This document shows, piece by piece, positions 17,036 through 26,602 of a stretch of DNA of 64,000 nucleotides. The translations under genes were made by a program, and so were the position numbers. The notes under the pieces are model-generated. The model was not told where the DNA came from, did no database searches, and worked only from the letters and a program-made list of their open reading frames with translations. The stretch comes from Hyphomicrobiales bacterium (GTDB taxonomy: Bacteria > Pseudomonadota > Alphaproteobacteria > Rhizobiales > Rhizobiaceae), in NCBI GenBank assembly GCA_900473745.1, contig UCMW01000007.1, forward strand, positions 124,001-188,000, given 5' to 3'. The stretch's first letter is position 1, and the number at the start of each line of letters is the position of its first letter.

Positions 17036-17332
17036 AGCGTTACCGATCGGTCGAAACGTCGAAGATGCCAGCTCGGAGTCGCATCGCCGTGAGATAATAC
17101 ACTGTCAGGGTTAGCCCATCGAGGTGGCATCTGAACAGCCCATGCCTTGGAGCCAAATAATCTTCTCCCCTTCGGTAACCTCGCCCTATGTGCGCTTTCC
17201 TTGAAGAAGATGTGTTCAATCCCGATATTCATTCAGGAACTCGCGGCTGCCGACTTCGTTAATCTGGCGCAGGGCTGGGGCAGCGCTCAGATGTTTGTAA
17301 TTTACCTCAGGTTCTGATAAAGATAGCAGACC

Positions 17333-17554
17333 ATGATGCACTTTGGACCAGATATCATTCCTGCGGAGTTTCCGGAGCTAAGCGCTATCGTTTGGAACCG
17401 CAACCCTGCTCGTCCAATCGCGGCTCGGGAAGTTTTCGCACTGTATGAGAGGAACTGGCGCTTTATCGACAAAGATCATCTCACGGCTCGTGAGCAGCGC
17501 CTTATCGATGAGTTGACCGAAGAGTTCGGCCGCGGCTGCATGCTGACTGCATAA
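17333..17554 (+). CDS. small protein upstream of the AbiEii-like toxin, possible antitoxin
   Basis: A 73-residue acidic/helical protein (VFALYERNWRFIDKDHLTAR ... RLIDELTEEFG). It lies 70 bases before a nucleotidyltransferase of the AbiEii group in the same direction, the usual slot for an antitoxin, though AbiEi antitoxins are normally larger winged-helix proteins. The role is therefore inferred only from position. The roughly 300 bases before it carry no supported gene. Confidence 0.5.
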   Translation: MMHFGPDIIPAEFPELSAIVWNRNPARPIAAREVFALYERNWRFIDKDHLTAREQRLIDELTEEFGRGCMLTA

Positions 17555-17624
17555 CTCTGGCTAGTGGCTTGCATTTTTCATCACCAGAAGTCCATCCTGC
17601 TTACATAACGATTGGGACAGATCG

Positions 17625-18377
17625 ATGGTGTATGCACGACCGGAACATAACATAATCCTCGAATTGCTTACCTCAATGAAGCGAGACGTGTTATGGGATA
17701 ACAAGTGCTACTTCGGGGGCGGGACGGCAATCGTGCTGACCCTTGACGAGTACCGAAAGTCTTTGGACCTAGATTTCCTTTGTGCGGACACCGACGGTTA
17801 TAGAGAGCTAAGGAACGGCTTTTTTGGGAGCAGCGGTATCAGCTTCCTTTTCCCGCCAGACGCGACCCCATTACGCGATGTTCGAGCCGACTCAACGAGT
17901 GTCAGGCTTTTTCTTGAGTACCAGGGCCAGAGGATAAAGTTTGAAATTGTCCGGGAGCCTCGGATCGAGCTCGAGGGCGATCCCCACCCCACCCTACTCG
18001 TACCCACGCTTAGCGCACGCGACATGTTCGCGGAGAAGCTGCTTGCCAACGCCGACCGCTGCTACGACCGTGCGGTGGCTTACCGAGATGCAATTGATCT
18101 CGGTCATCTTGTAGCAGCTCATGGCGGGCTAAACCTCGATGCGATCACAAAGGCAGAGCGCGCTTACGGTGATGACATCTTGCGAAAAATGAAGGGCGTT
18201 TTGAACCACCTCATCGATAGAAGCCATATCCGGTACGCCGCCGACGTTCTGGACATGGACTACAATCGCACTGTCCAGGTCATCGAGGGTTTGAGGAAGG
18301 CTGCTCGAGACGTATGGCCTGCCTCCGGTATAGAGGAAGATCCGGAGGCAGAGAATGACAGAGACTGGAGCTACTAA
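17625..18377 (+). CDS. AbiEii-type nucleotidyltransferase (type IV toxin family)
   Basis: A 250-residue protein with the nucleotidyltransferase signature CYFGGGTAIVLTL at 28-40 followed by RKSLDLDFL (S-x-DxD at 46-50), as in AbiEii/DUF1814 toxins. A later LSARDMFAEKLLANADR and DAIDLGHLV match the family's conserved Lys and Asp motifs. AbiEii proteins transfer nucleotides, in known cases to tRNA, halting growth during phage infection. GGGACAG lies before the ATG. The small gene upstream may be its antitoxin. It is convergent with the gene at 18398. Confidence 0.75.
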   Translation: MVYARPEHNIILELLTSMKRDVLWDNKCYFGGGTAIVLTLDEYRKSLDLDFLCADTDGYRELRNGFFGSSGISFLFPPDATPLRDVRADSTSVRLFLEYQGQRIKFEIVREPRIELEGDPHPTLLVPTLSARDMFAEKLLANADRCYDRAVAYRDAIDLGHLVAAHGGLNLDAITKAERAYGDDILRKMKGVLNHLIDRSHIRYAADVLDMDYNRTVQVIEGLRKAARDVWPASGIEEDPEAENDRDWSY

Positions 18378-18397
18378 CCGTACTTATGTTTTAACCG

Positions 18398-19402
18398 TCA
18401 TCCGCGCCCACGAACAACCGGAAAGTCCAACACCTTCCCGCCCTCTTTAAGATAGCCTGCCTTGTTTTCAAGCCTCACCACCTTTGGTGGGATCCACCGC
18501 GTCACCAGTGGCCTCCCCTCGCCGCCTTCGTCCTCCACAATCCAGCGACCGGGGCTCAGCGTGGTGTTCGACCAGTCGATATTCCAGTCCACCTCATCGC
18601 ACCCGCACTCATAGATCTCGGTGCGCTTGGTTCCGGCGGTTTCCACGCGAAATGCAGACATGGTTCCTTGGATGTCCGGACGAGATCGCGAGAGGTATAG
18701 CATCGCGTTCGTTGCCAGCCGGGCCAAATGCCAGAGGCTAGCTCGTTTCGCCAGGGTCTTGTCGCCCTTGATATCGAGCTTTTTGTAATCCAGTTTCGCG
18801 ATATCCGCGTCCTCGGGGATCGTGAAAGCAAAGAAGCGCTCGAAATTCGCTCGAGAAAGACCGGGCATATGGTGTTCACGCTCATCCCAGTTGGGATAAT
18901 TAGTGACGAATGTCAAAAGCCAGCCGCGGACGGGGCTATCCGTGTGGTTGACATAGAAACCTTCGATCAGTGCGGCCGGGTTGTCTTGGTCGTACTCCAA
19001 TGTCGCTCCGACATGGCAGTACACTGCTGTCCGGAGCGGCAAGACGTTCTTCAGTAAGATGCCATCGGCCCAGGTAGCTTCCAAGTGCGGGCCTATCATC
19101 TCCATGTCCAGTATGATGCCATCATTATCTAGGTGATGACGCCTTATTCTGTGCATGTGAAACCGTGCGCGCTCGCTGCCCTTGCGGCGGTCTGCGTACT
19201 CTATCTTCCGGTATATGCTCTCTACGGCACCGTCGCTGATGTCAGCACCGGCCGAAGCCTGCTCCGCGAGTATCCGCTCGCGAAGGTTATTCCGCTGGAC
19301 ACCTCCTAGGCCAACCCAGACATCGTAACGCAGAGGATGATACCAGACAGGAACTCCCCCTATCTCGTAGCCTTTACCACCCGTACCATTGCTCTTGTTC
19401 AC
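18398..19402 (-). CDS. hypothetical protein
   Basis: The open frame extends further upstream only through TTG/GTG codons; the GTG at 19402 has GGGGACGAGC in front and is the best start, giving 334 residues. The product contains a basic N-terminal part (YRKIEYADRRKGSERARFHM), a beta-rich centre and a helical segment (LWHLARLATNAMLYLSRSRP). No transmembrane segment. Two Cys pairs occur near 275 (YECGCDE). I do not recognise the family. It lies alone between the AbiEii-like pair and the transposition operon. Confidence 0.55.
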   Translation of the reverse strand: MNKSNGTGGKGYEIGGVPVWYHPLRYDVWVGLGGVQRNNLRERILAEQASAGADISDGAVESIYRKIEYADRRKGSERARFHMHRIRRHHLDNDGIILDMEMIGPHLEATWADGILLKNVLPLRTAVYCHVGATLEYDQDNPAALIEGFYVNHTDSPVRGWLLTFVTNYPNWDEREHHMPGLSRANFERFFAFTIPEDADIAKLDYKKLDIKGDKTLAKRASLWHLARLATNAMLYLSRSRPDIQGTMSAFRVETAGTKRTEIYECGCDEVDWNIDWSNTTLSPGRWIVEDEGGEGRPLVTRWIPPKVVRLENKAGYLKEGGKVLDFPVVRGRG

Positions 19403-20037
19403 CGCTCGTCCCCGCTGAATCGTCCTCCACACGCTATATCGGATAGCGAATGGCGCCAATGGACCGGTATCATATTACCTCTTCGCCCTTGACATTTCGA
19501 ACAAACCAGGAACATATGTTGTCGCGCCAGTGTAGCGGCACCGATCCATGATGGAGACGGACATGATTATGCGAATACGAATAATTCGTCGGTGAAACGG
19601 TGTGTAGCATCCTCATCGGGATGTGAGCCTCATCGCGTTGCGTTGCACCCGCTCAATCGAATCCTTTCAAAGCACGTTTCGAGCAGCCTGGCGCTGTAGG
19701 TCTGCGCCTGCAAGTAAACGCAGCCTTTGCTTGATCTCGAGAATTCCAATTTCTTGAAGAACCTTCCGGGTTACTTCCGGCGTGGCGAACGCACAAGGAT
19801 TCACGAACGGATCCTTAGTGATGAGAGCGTACTGCAGCACAAGTGAATTCGAGATAGAGAAGCGAGATCATAGGGTTACCATGGATTCGAGTTTTGGGTG
19901 GGGGCTTCACAACTCTTCATCTCTGTGCTCCCTTGTGTCCGTCGGATGGCTGCGGCCACGAGACAAAGCAGGCATCCAAATTTAACCCTTCAACATGCGA
20001 CCGACTTGATCCGGGGCGTGAACGGAGAAGCTTTGCA
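19403..20037. other. non-coding stretch before the Tn7-like operon
   Basis: About 630 bases without a gene I can support. In Tn7-like elements the end nearest tnsA usually lies here and carries several TnsB binding sites. By eye I found no set of repeated 20-base motifs and no terminal TGT...ACA pair that I could match with another region, so no end is claimed. Confidence 0.35.
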
Positions 20038-20217
20038 ATGCAAAACGAGACACTAACAAAGCCTCACATCCAAGCAGAAATGAAGATGGCTGAAATCGAA
20101 GCGTGGCTCTTCGTTGAATTCGAGAAGCTAAGCAGCGAGCGGTGCAGGGGAATGCTGACCGCTCCTTCCCCTGTGCAGACATCGTCTTTCGCCATCATAC
20201 CTGCCGCCAACGCCTAG
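20038..20217 (+). CDS. small protein upstream of the TnsA-like gene
   Basis: A 59-residue frame beginning MQNETLTKPHIQAEMKMAEI with GGAGAAG 7 bases before the ATG. It is helical and acidic in the first half. It is oriented with the transposition genes and ends 82 bases before the TnsA-like start. It might be a small regulator or leader; no motif seen. Confidence 0.4.
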   Translation: MQNETLTKPHIQAEMKMAEIEAWLFVEFEKLSSERCRGMLTAPSPVQTSSFAIIPAANA

Positions 20218-20299
20218 CCGTCGGCACCAGCAGCGCCGTCAAAATCTGAAAATTCCAAAATCAACAACGCGCCGAACGATCAGCGCGAATGGAGAAGGC

Positions 20300-21094
20300 A
20301 TGTCTACGAAACACATGAAACCTCGCGAGAACGCCACAGATGAAATGTGGAGGACGATTTTCGGGCGAAAGCACGAACCCAAGCGCGCCTTCAAGAAGCG
20401 CGCACGACATAAAACGATTGTCGTCAACCATCCTACTTCGAAAGCCGCCAGGAATGGGATGATCCGCGCACGGTTGCCGCTCATGGCTGATGGACTGACA
20501 CACATCGATGTGACGTCAGAGGTCATCCGCATCGCTGAGTATCCTTTGGAAGTCGAATACAAACTGACGCGGGGCAACGGCGAAGTCGTAACCCGCACAC
20601 ATGTCCCCGATTTGGCAATTGTCGACAGCAGCGGCAGAGTGATCGTGATCGACTATGAACCGATCAACATGCAAAGGCGCATGCCGAAGGCCGCTCTCGA
20701 GCGCCGCAAGAACGCGATCGCAGAGGCACTCCTTGAGTTGGATGCCACATACGTCTGCCATGACGAAACGTCTATCTATCTGCAACCCCGATGGCACAAC
20801 GTCTGCGAGATGTGGAAGCACATGCAGCAGCATGGCCAGCATCTCGGGATCGCCGAGATCAAGAGACAGATCCTCAACGCAGACCTGCCCGCCTCGATCG
20901 GTCAACTCATGCGCCGCTTGCCACAAAACGCCATGGCCTCCCGCTTTCCGGAACAATCCCCGGACGAGGCAAAAATCATGCGCGACGTAAATCCGGTCTA
21001 CACGGCCGTACTCCAGCTAGCCGCTGCGGGCCAGGTTCGCCTCGACCATTCGATTTCCTTTTCAATCAACTCGATCGTGACCAGAAAGGCCTGA
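20300..21094 (+). CDS. tnsA: TnsA-like protein of the Tn7-like operon, catalytic lysine absent
   Basis: A 264-residue protein immediately upstream of tnsB (3 bases apart), the normal tnsA position. The nuclease-fold strand pair is visible as HVPDLAIVDSSGRVIVIDYE at 101-120: Asp104 aligns with the TnsA catalytic Asp, but the usual ExK becomes D118-x-E120. TnsA normally nicks the 5' ends of the transposon so that it is cut out; loss of the lysine would leave TnsB alone to act, as in replicative Tn5053-type elements. The C-terminal half (NVCEMWKHMQQHGQHLGIAE) is helical and may contact TnsC. GGAGAAGG precedes the ATG. Confidence 0.65.
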   Translation: MSTKHMKPRENATDEMWRTIFGRKHEPKRAFKKRARHKTIVVNHPTSKAARNGMIRARLPLMADGLTHIDVTSEVIRIAEYPLEVEYKLTRGNGEVVTRTHVPDLAIVDSSGRVIVIDYEPINMQRRMPKAALERRKNAIAEALLELDATYVCHDETSIYLQPRWHNVCEMWKHMQQHGQHLGIAEIKRQILNADLPASIGQLMRRLPQNAMASRFPEQSPDEAKIMRDVNPVYTAVLQLAAAGQVRLDHSISFSINSIVTRKA

Positions 21095-21097
21095 GCT

Positions 21098-23311
21098 ATG
21101 TCTAATGAAATTGAAGTTCCGACGGGTCTCCGCGAAATCCAGACTATCGATGAATTGGATATCCACGAAATTCCTGAAGGGACAGGAGCTGCGCCGGAAC
21201 AGACGTTCGATATCAGGGATCGGACGCGTATCATGATCCTTGACGAGGATAAAAGGCGGTTCGGTCTGTTCCTCACGAACGGCTATGTTCCGACTACAAT
21301 TTCCTCGAAAAAAATGCTCCACCTTGTTCACACCGGGTCGAACCAATCGTTGCTGCTCTCGGACTGGAAGATTGCCCATCTGCAATCCGAGCGCCGTATC
21401 AGACCGCTGACCGAAGACCCCCGCAAGAATTTGCCCGGCGCCTCGCTCAGCTATTCCGACGACGAGATCGCTTTTTCCGATTGGAAGACGCGAATGATCG
21501 ATGCGATCCTTGAGGAGGAGGTGCGGCGAGGTCGGAGGCTCAAATGGCCGCAGATGCAGGTGCTCATGGAGAAGGTCTCTGCCGAGATTGGGCGGCCTCC
21601 TCTTGGACGCTCGCAGACCTTTGAACGCTTGAGGGCTGATCGGGAAGGTAACCAGTTTGATCGGTTGCTGAACCAGATGCCGAAGAAGAGGGTCGGCAAC
21701 CGTACAAAGCGCTTTCATTCCGAACTCTATGATCTCGTCCGAGAAGCGGTTTTCACGACTATCGCGGCGCTCGGAACCTGGAAGATGGTCAGATCCGAGA
21801 TCAAACGCCTCGTGCAGACGGGAGAGAAGTACGAACACCTCAGAAAGTTCGTCGTTGATGTCGACGGTCACTTTCTTCTCAAACAGGGCTTTCTGTCTCG
21901 GAGCATCAAGGGATGCAATCTCTACATCAAAGACCTCCTCGTCTACGGCCCAGACTATGCCCAGCGGGTTCACGCTGACTATCTGCGCCAGATCCGAGCA
22001 ACGGCACCTTTGGAGCGGGTCGATGCAGATTTTGCGCAGGCCCCTATCATGATCATCGATGACGAACTCGACATCGCTTTCGGCAAGCCATGGCTGTGCC
22101 TTCTGCGTGATCGCTTCACAGGCATCCCGCTGGGTTGGTCAGTCGGCTTCGGAAATCCTTCATTCAACCTTTTCCTTGAAGCCCTCCAGCACGCGATCTT
22201 CGAAAAGACCGATCTGCCGAACGGCATGGAGTATGAATACGGAGGTTTCCCGTTCGCACTCGGCGTGGACAACGAGCAGCCCCTTATCCAAAAGGATGCC
22301 GAAAACGCGGCCCGTCAGATCGGTTACAAGCTTGTTGAATACCGTCCGGGTTCACCATGGATGAAGGGGGCGTTGGAAAGACTGTTTCGGGTCCTCGGGG
22401 ACAACTTCGTACACTCTCTGTCGGGGGCCACGACATCGTCGCCCGCGGAGCGAAAGAAGTACGATCAGGGAAAAGAAAAGGCGATGCCTATCCTGAAATT
22501 CAGCGAGTTCCGCGGATTTCTGGCTCACTACTTCTGTAACATTCACGTCTTCGAACCAAGGGTGGGACTGGGCGAGACCAACGCTGTGGAAGCAGTTCCC
22601 GCAGACCTGTGGCGTGAAGGGATTCGAAAGGCACCTCGGCGACCACTTATCGATAGAGACATTTTCGCGCGCCTTGCTGGGATGTCGACCATGGTGACCA
22701 TCCAGTTGGACGGTGTTCGGAAAGACTTCATCCACTACTCCAGTCCCGAACTGATGCTGGTCAGAACAAACCCGAAGCATTTTAAGGGCAAGCGCTATCG
22801 GCTAGTGCGAGATCCAAACGACGTCGGTCATGTTTGGTTGGAGGACCCATACCGCAACAAAATGATCGAGCTTGTCGCGCAGGGCGCGGGTGCGAAATAT
22901 GCTCCTGGACTCCGTCTATTCCAGCACCGACGGATTATGGACTACCGACGCGAGCAGAACAAGAAACTGAAAAGCGCGCTCGACCTAATCGAGGCACAGG
23001 ACGCCCTGGCTCAAGAAATCCTCGACCTCAAGCGTAGCCGACGGAAATACGAAATTGCGCGCAAGCTAGCCCAGTTTTTCGAAAGCCAGGTCGGCAAATT
23101 CGGCGCTTCGCGGATCATCGACATGTCGTCACTGACGAGCGGGGCCGATCTCATGGACCTCGCGAATCCTGAGACACATCGACCAAAGCCGCTAAAATCC
23201 TCCCGCGCTAGAGCCGTCCTTCCAAAAGCCATGAGGCAGACAGCACCGATCTCTACGACGGCCGATGTCATCGTCGAAGATGACCGGCTTGCCGATGGCT
23301 ACGACGTGTGA
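21098..23311 (+). CDS. tnsB: TnsB/TniA-type DDE transposase
   Basis: A 737-residue transposase. The N-terminal 300 residues are helical DNA-binding modules. The RNase H-fold catalytic core has Asp309 (ERVDADF), Asp391 (ALGVDNEQPL) and Glu427 (WMKGALERLF); the 35-residue spacing between the last two is the canonical DD35E. A Mu-type C-terminal beta domain follows (around LDGVRKDFIHYSSPEL and YRLVRDPNDVGHVWLEDPY), then a charged coiled tail for TnsC contact. It joins the 3' ends of the element to target DNA. It overlaps no neighbour but is 3 bases from tnsA and 10 from tnsC, in one operon. Confidence 0.9.
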   Translation: MSNEIEVPTGLREIQTIDELDIHEIPEGTGAAPEQTFDIRDRTRIMILDEDKRRFGLFLTNGYVPTTISSKKMLHLVHTGSNQSLLLSDWKIAHLQSERRIRPLTEDPRKNLPGASLSYSDDEIAFSDWKTRMIDAILEEEVRRGRRLKWPQMQVLMEKVSAEIGRPPLGRSQTFERLRADREGNQFDRLLNQMPKKRVGNRTKRFHSELYDLVREAVFTTIAALGTWKMVRSEIKRLVQTGEKYEHLRKFVVDVDGHFLLKQGFLSRSIKGCNLYIKDLLVYGPDYAQRVHADYLRQIRATAPLERVDADFAQAPIMIIDDELDIAFGKPWLCLLRDRFTGIPLGWSVGFGNPSFNLFLEALQHAIFEKTDLPNGMEYEYGGFPFALGVDNEQPLIQKDAENAARQIGYKLVEYRPGSPWMKGALERLFRVLGDNFVHSLSGATTSSPAERKKYDQGKEKAMPILKFSEFRGFLAHYFCNIHVFEPRVGLGETNAVEAVPADLWREGIRKAPRRPLIDRDIFARLAGMSTMVTIQLDGVRKDFIHYSSPELMLVRTNPKHFKGKRYRLVRDPNDVGHVWLEDPYRNKMIELVAQGAGAKYAPGLRLFQHRRIMDYRREQNKKLKSALDLIEAQDALAQEILDLKRSRRKYEIARKLAQFFESQVGKFGASRIIDMSSLTSGADLMDLANPETHRPKPLKSSRARAVLPKAMRQTAPISTTADVIVEDDRLADGYDV

Positions 23312-23321
23312 GGCGACCAAG

Positions 23322-24269
23322 ATGGATTTTAGAATTCCTAAGTTTCACACTGTCGCGTTCGACACGAAGGAGGCGCGCCGTCTGGCGAGCCTTCTCCCGG
23401 ATCCCGAACGGGAGGACATGGTGAGAGACCTTCTCGTGCCGTTCGCCCCATATGAAGAGGCGGTAAAGTTCATCCAAAGGCGACATCGGCCCAATCCGAA
23501 GGGAAATCATTCCCGAGGACGAGTGATCGGTCTTCTCGGTGAAATTCGAGCTGGCAAGAGTTACGCCTGCCAATCTTACGCATCGTCCTATCCTGCGGAA
23601 ATGTGGGAGGCTGGCAAGCGACACCGCGTCGTCTACGTTCCAATTTCTGGGAAGCCAACTGTCCGCTCGGTGACAAACACCCTCCAGCGTGCAGCCGGCG
23701 CGCACTCAGTAACCTACCACAATGCGGACGACGCAAAGGATGCCTCCTTAAACAGATTGCTGCGCACCGAAGCTGAGTTGGTGATCTTTGACGATGCTCA
23801 ATTCGTCCTCTACAGCCGCTCCGCGGGCGATTTTTTCGACCTTGTGAAGAAGATCATCGATACTGGCAGGATGAACGTTCTTCTCAGCGGGGAGAATTCC
23901 ATCAAAGACTACATGGACCAAAACGGCCATCTTTTACGCCGCGGCTCATTTCCCCGCCACATCGTCAAACCGATCCAGTCAAACGGCAAGGCGTTTGCCA
24001 ATATGCTGAGATCAATCGACAAGCGTCTTCCGTTCGAGCGCCCGTCCGTTCTGAACAATCAGGCAGTCATCGATGACTTCTGGACAATCTCGAAAGGGGT
24101 CATCGGGCTCGTCATGAACATCGTAGCAGATGCAGCCGTCATGGCGATCGCTGATGGCTCGAAAACACTGGAACTTCACCATCTCGAACGTGAGGCCGAG
24201 GAGCGGTTTCAGGACGACACCTACAAGTACTTCCGTTCGCTTGCAGAGGAAGAAGGGTCAGCCGTATGA
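23322..24269 (+). CDS. tnsC: TnsC/TniB-type AAA+ transposition regulator
   Basis: A 315-residue AAA+ ATPase. The ATG at 23322 (MDFRIPKFHTVAFD) is chosen because GAGG lies 9 bases upstream and it avoids overlapping tnsB. Walker A is GEIRAGKS at 73-80, Walker B LVIFDDAQ at 153-160, and sensor-like LLSGENS follows. TnsC/TniB assembles on target DNA, links TniQ to the transposase and confers target immunity. The last codons overlap tniQ by 4 bases (ATGA), consistent with coupling. Confidence 0.88.
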   Translation: MDFRIPKFHTVAFDTKEARRLASLLPDPEREDMVRDLLVPFAPYEEAVKFIQRRHRPNPKGNHSRGRVIGLLGEIRAGKSYACQSYASSYPAEMWEAGKRHRVVYVPISGKPTVRSVTNTLQRAAGAHSVTYHNADDAKDASLNRLLRTEAELVIFDDAQFVLYSRSAGDFFDLVKKIIDTGRMNVLLSGENSIKDYMDQNGHLLRRGSFPRHIVKPIQSNGKAFANMLRSIDKRLPFERPSVLNNQAVIDDFWTISKGVIGLVMNIVADAAVMAIADGSKTLELHHLEREAEERFQDDTYKYFRSLAEEEGSAV

Positions 24270-26482
24270 AGTCAGTGATCGACCCCTTCACGTTCTATTC
24301 GCCATCCAGGATGGGCGAACCTGCCCATGCCTATATCTTCCGACGCATCAGCGAAGAGTTTCATAAGTCACCAACAGTTTTCCTTGGACGTGCCCTAGAC
24401 CATGCCAAGGGTTCGCTTGTCGACAGGGCGACCAGGTTGTTTGGTGTCATCCCAATGGCAGAAGAAGAGCGAGAGCGCGTCTACCATTACACGCTTACCA
24501 AATGTCGTGGCTACCTACGGCTTGCTGGTGAGCGGCTGATGGTCCACAACGTGGTTGTAGCGTACCGTAGGTTTTGTCCCGGATGCATCGAGGAGTCCCC
24601 GCACCATCGGGTATGGTGGGAAATCCAAGCGTTTCGCCGTTGCCCGATGCATGGGTGCTCGCTGGTCGAACGGGACTCGACTGGCCGTCTACAACAGTGG
24701 TCGTGGCCGTTCTTTGCGGTGGACCGCTACGGGCAGGAAACTGGTATTCCGATGAAACTCGCACCAACGGTGTCATCGTTCGAATACTACCTTCTGCAAA
24801 GATTACGAGTAGTTGACTGTGCAAACGAACGCCTGCTTCTAGATGGGGTTCCTCTCGACCGCGTCATCGATTGGTGTGAGTTCGTCGGTCGGATCCTCAA
24901 CAACCCGCGAACTGGGAAAACACCCAAAGGACGCAGCGAAGACTGGCAGATCGGATTCGAAGCACTCTCGGGAACCAGAGGGGATCTGGAAACGAAGCTG
25001 GAGCGCTGGCTGCTGGCAAGCACGACACAGGATCTGAGAAATCGAGGGATCGAGATGGCCTTCGGATGGGTCCGCCGAGGAACTCGTGTAAAAATGCTGC
25101 GAACAATGAAGCCAGTCGACGATGCCATGAAGGTCGTATTCGCGCGCCATGGTCGGATCGGTCGATCCAGTGTGAAGGGCATGGATGGCATCAAACATCG
25201 TGAAATCGTCTTAGCCGAACTGGCAGCGCGCTATGGTCTTCATAAGAAAGGCATGCGCCAGATCCTCGAAAGCATTGGTGTTCCTGTATCGAAGAAGGGG
25301 CACATTAGCCACTTCGACAGCGACAAGGTTTCAACAGTAGATGCTTTCGTCGCCGACCTGATCTCGGAAAGGCAGGCAGCAACCACTCTCGGATGTAAGC
25401 GGCAGGTCGTTTGGGGCCTCGTGAAATATGGCCGGATTAGAGGCTATAGCCGCATAACGCGCCGTAACGCGGTGCGGATTCTGATTCCCAATCGGGATGT
25501 GTTGGATCTCCTAAAGCAGATGGAGACGCTCCCGCTGTCTGGGGAAACCCACTCGGTTTACAAGCTTGAGACCTTCTTTCAACGAGAGCGTACGACCCCG
25601 CACGACGTCGTTGAGAGAGTGATGAAGGGCTCCCTCGTCCTGGCCAACATCGACCGCAGCCAGCGCGGAATTGCAGGGTGGCGATTTCACGTATCTGAAC
25701 TGGCGCATACGGCACGCCGACGCCCTCGCTGGAAGCAGCCGCCGCCGGGTAGCATGACCCGGACCGAGGCGGCAGTGCTCACTTCGTTTCATCCCCGAAC
25801 AATTCGTTTCCTAGTGCGGCAGGGAGCCATTCGTATTTCGCGTGATGACCCCGATTGGCTAGATAGAGCCTCCGTCGAGGACTTTCATTCAGTCTACGTG
25901 AAGGCTGCCCTTCACTACCGTGAACTTGGGGTGAAAAGTCCCCTAAAAGTAGTTCTCGGGGCCACGCGATCAGGTATCCCAATCCGTTTCAAGAATGGGA
26001 CAGAGTACTACGATACCATCATCGCTAGATCAGATCTTGAGCACCTGACAGGACAGTCGTCCCAAATAGTCGCTTCGGAAAAGGCTCAGCAAATTTGGAC
26101 CGAATTCAAGGCTGCTTACGAGAAAGGCTACTCAGCATTCTACATGCCGCCCAAAGTCGGTTTAAAGGCCCAAAAACTCTATCTCGCTAGCCGCCGTTGT
26201 TTCTTCGAAATCGTAGCTGAGCAAGACAGCGTAATTGTGCGGAAAACATTCGACCCCATGAAGGTGCGGGAATGGGCTGCATTCGATAAGCGCCGTGACC
26301 TGTTCACCGACTCCTTGAAGGGCTTTGCTTGGAGAACGATCGATGCAACTCACGTTGCTGAATACAGAATGCGGGACGAAACTGACATAAAGACAGTAAG
26401 ATCTGCATTAGACGCAATCCACTGGCACATCCGAACCCTGCTTCCGCGAAACAACTCTCCAACGAAGTCTTCGTCCCACTAA
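24266..26482 (+). CDS. tniQ: TniQ/TnsD-family target selector
   Basis: A 738-residue protein. The N-terminal TniQ domain carries a zinc-binding set, Cys104-x2-Cys107 (RFCPGC) and Cys126-x2-His129 (RCPMHG). The remaining 550 residues include several helix-turn-helix-like blocks (RQAATTLGCKRQVVWGLVKY; MTRTEAAVLTSFHPRTIRFL). Long TnsD-like TniQ proteins recognise a specific attachment sequence, whereas short ones are adaptors, so this element probably has its own fixed target. It ends the operon and is followed by a terminator at 26507. Confidence 0.88.
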   Translation: MKSVIDPFTFYSPSRMGEPAHAYIFRRISEEFHKSPTVFLGRALDHAKGSLVDRATRLFGVIPMAEEERERVYHYTLTKCRGYLRLAGERLMVHNVVVAYRRFCPGCIEESPHHRVWWEIQAFRRCPMHGCSLVERDSTGRLQQWSWPFFAVDRYGQETGIPMKLAPTVSSFEYYLLQRLRVVDCANERLLLDGVPLDRVIDWCEFVGRILNNPRTGKTPKGRSEDWQIGFEALSGTRGDLETKLERWLLASTTQDLRNRGIEMAFGWVRRGTRVKMLRTMKPVDDAMKVVFARHGRIGRSSVKGMDGIKHREIVLAELAARYGLHKKGMRQILESIGVPVSKKGHISHFDSDKVSTVDAFVADLISERQAATTLGCKRQVVWGLVKYGRIRGYSRITRRNAVRILIPNRDVLDLLKQMETLPLSGETHSVYKLETFFQRERTTPHDVVERVMKGSLVLANIDRSQRGIAGWRFHVSELAHTARRRPRWKQPPPGSMTRTEAAVLTSFHPRTIRFLVRQGAIRISRDDPDWLDRASVEDFHSVYVKAALHYRELGVKSPLKVVLGATRSGIPIRFKNGTEYYDTIIARSDLEHLTGQSSQIVASEKAQQIWTEFKAAYEKGYSAFYMPPKVGLKAQKLYLASRRCFFEIVAEQDSVIVRKTFDPMKVREWAAFDKRRDLFTDSLKGFAWRTIDATHVAEYRMRDETDIKTVRSALDAIHWHIRTLLPRNNSPTKSSSH

Positions 26483-26506
26483 GAGTAGCGATCTCAGTTC
26501 GGCATA

Positions 26507-26537
26507 AGGGGCCGCCGCAATCATGCGGCTGGCCCCT
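26507..26537 (+). terminator. terminator after tniQ
   Basis: The arms AGGGGCC-GCCGCA and TGCGGC-GGCCCCT pair around a short loop, with one bulged T. It lies 25 bases after the tniQ stop; the downstream T content is modest. Confidence 0.65.
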
Positions 26538-26569
26538 CTTCTATGTGCGCGGTTCTGTCAGTGCACCGT

Positions 26570-26602
26570 GTGGAGACAAATCCGGGTTCATGGTGTCTCC
26601 AC
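26570..26602. repeat. 9-bp perfect inverted repeat beside the Tn7-like operon
   Basis: GTGGAGACA at 26570-26578 is mirrored by TGTCTCCAC at 26594-26602 with 15 bases between. It lies in the 293-base non-coding gap after tniQ. It could be a protein binding site or part of a transposon end; I found no second copy near 2.3 kb or 20 kb. Confidence 0.5.

Noticed and set aside
18398-19402. Possible anti-CRISPR AcrVA2-like identity from the NAMLYLS segment
   Set aside because: One short similar segment is not enough, and no CRISPR or Cas gene is present to support it.
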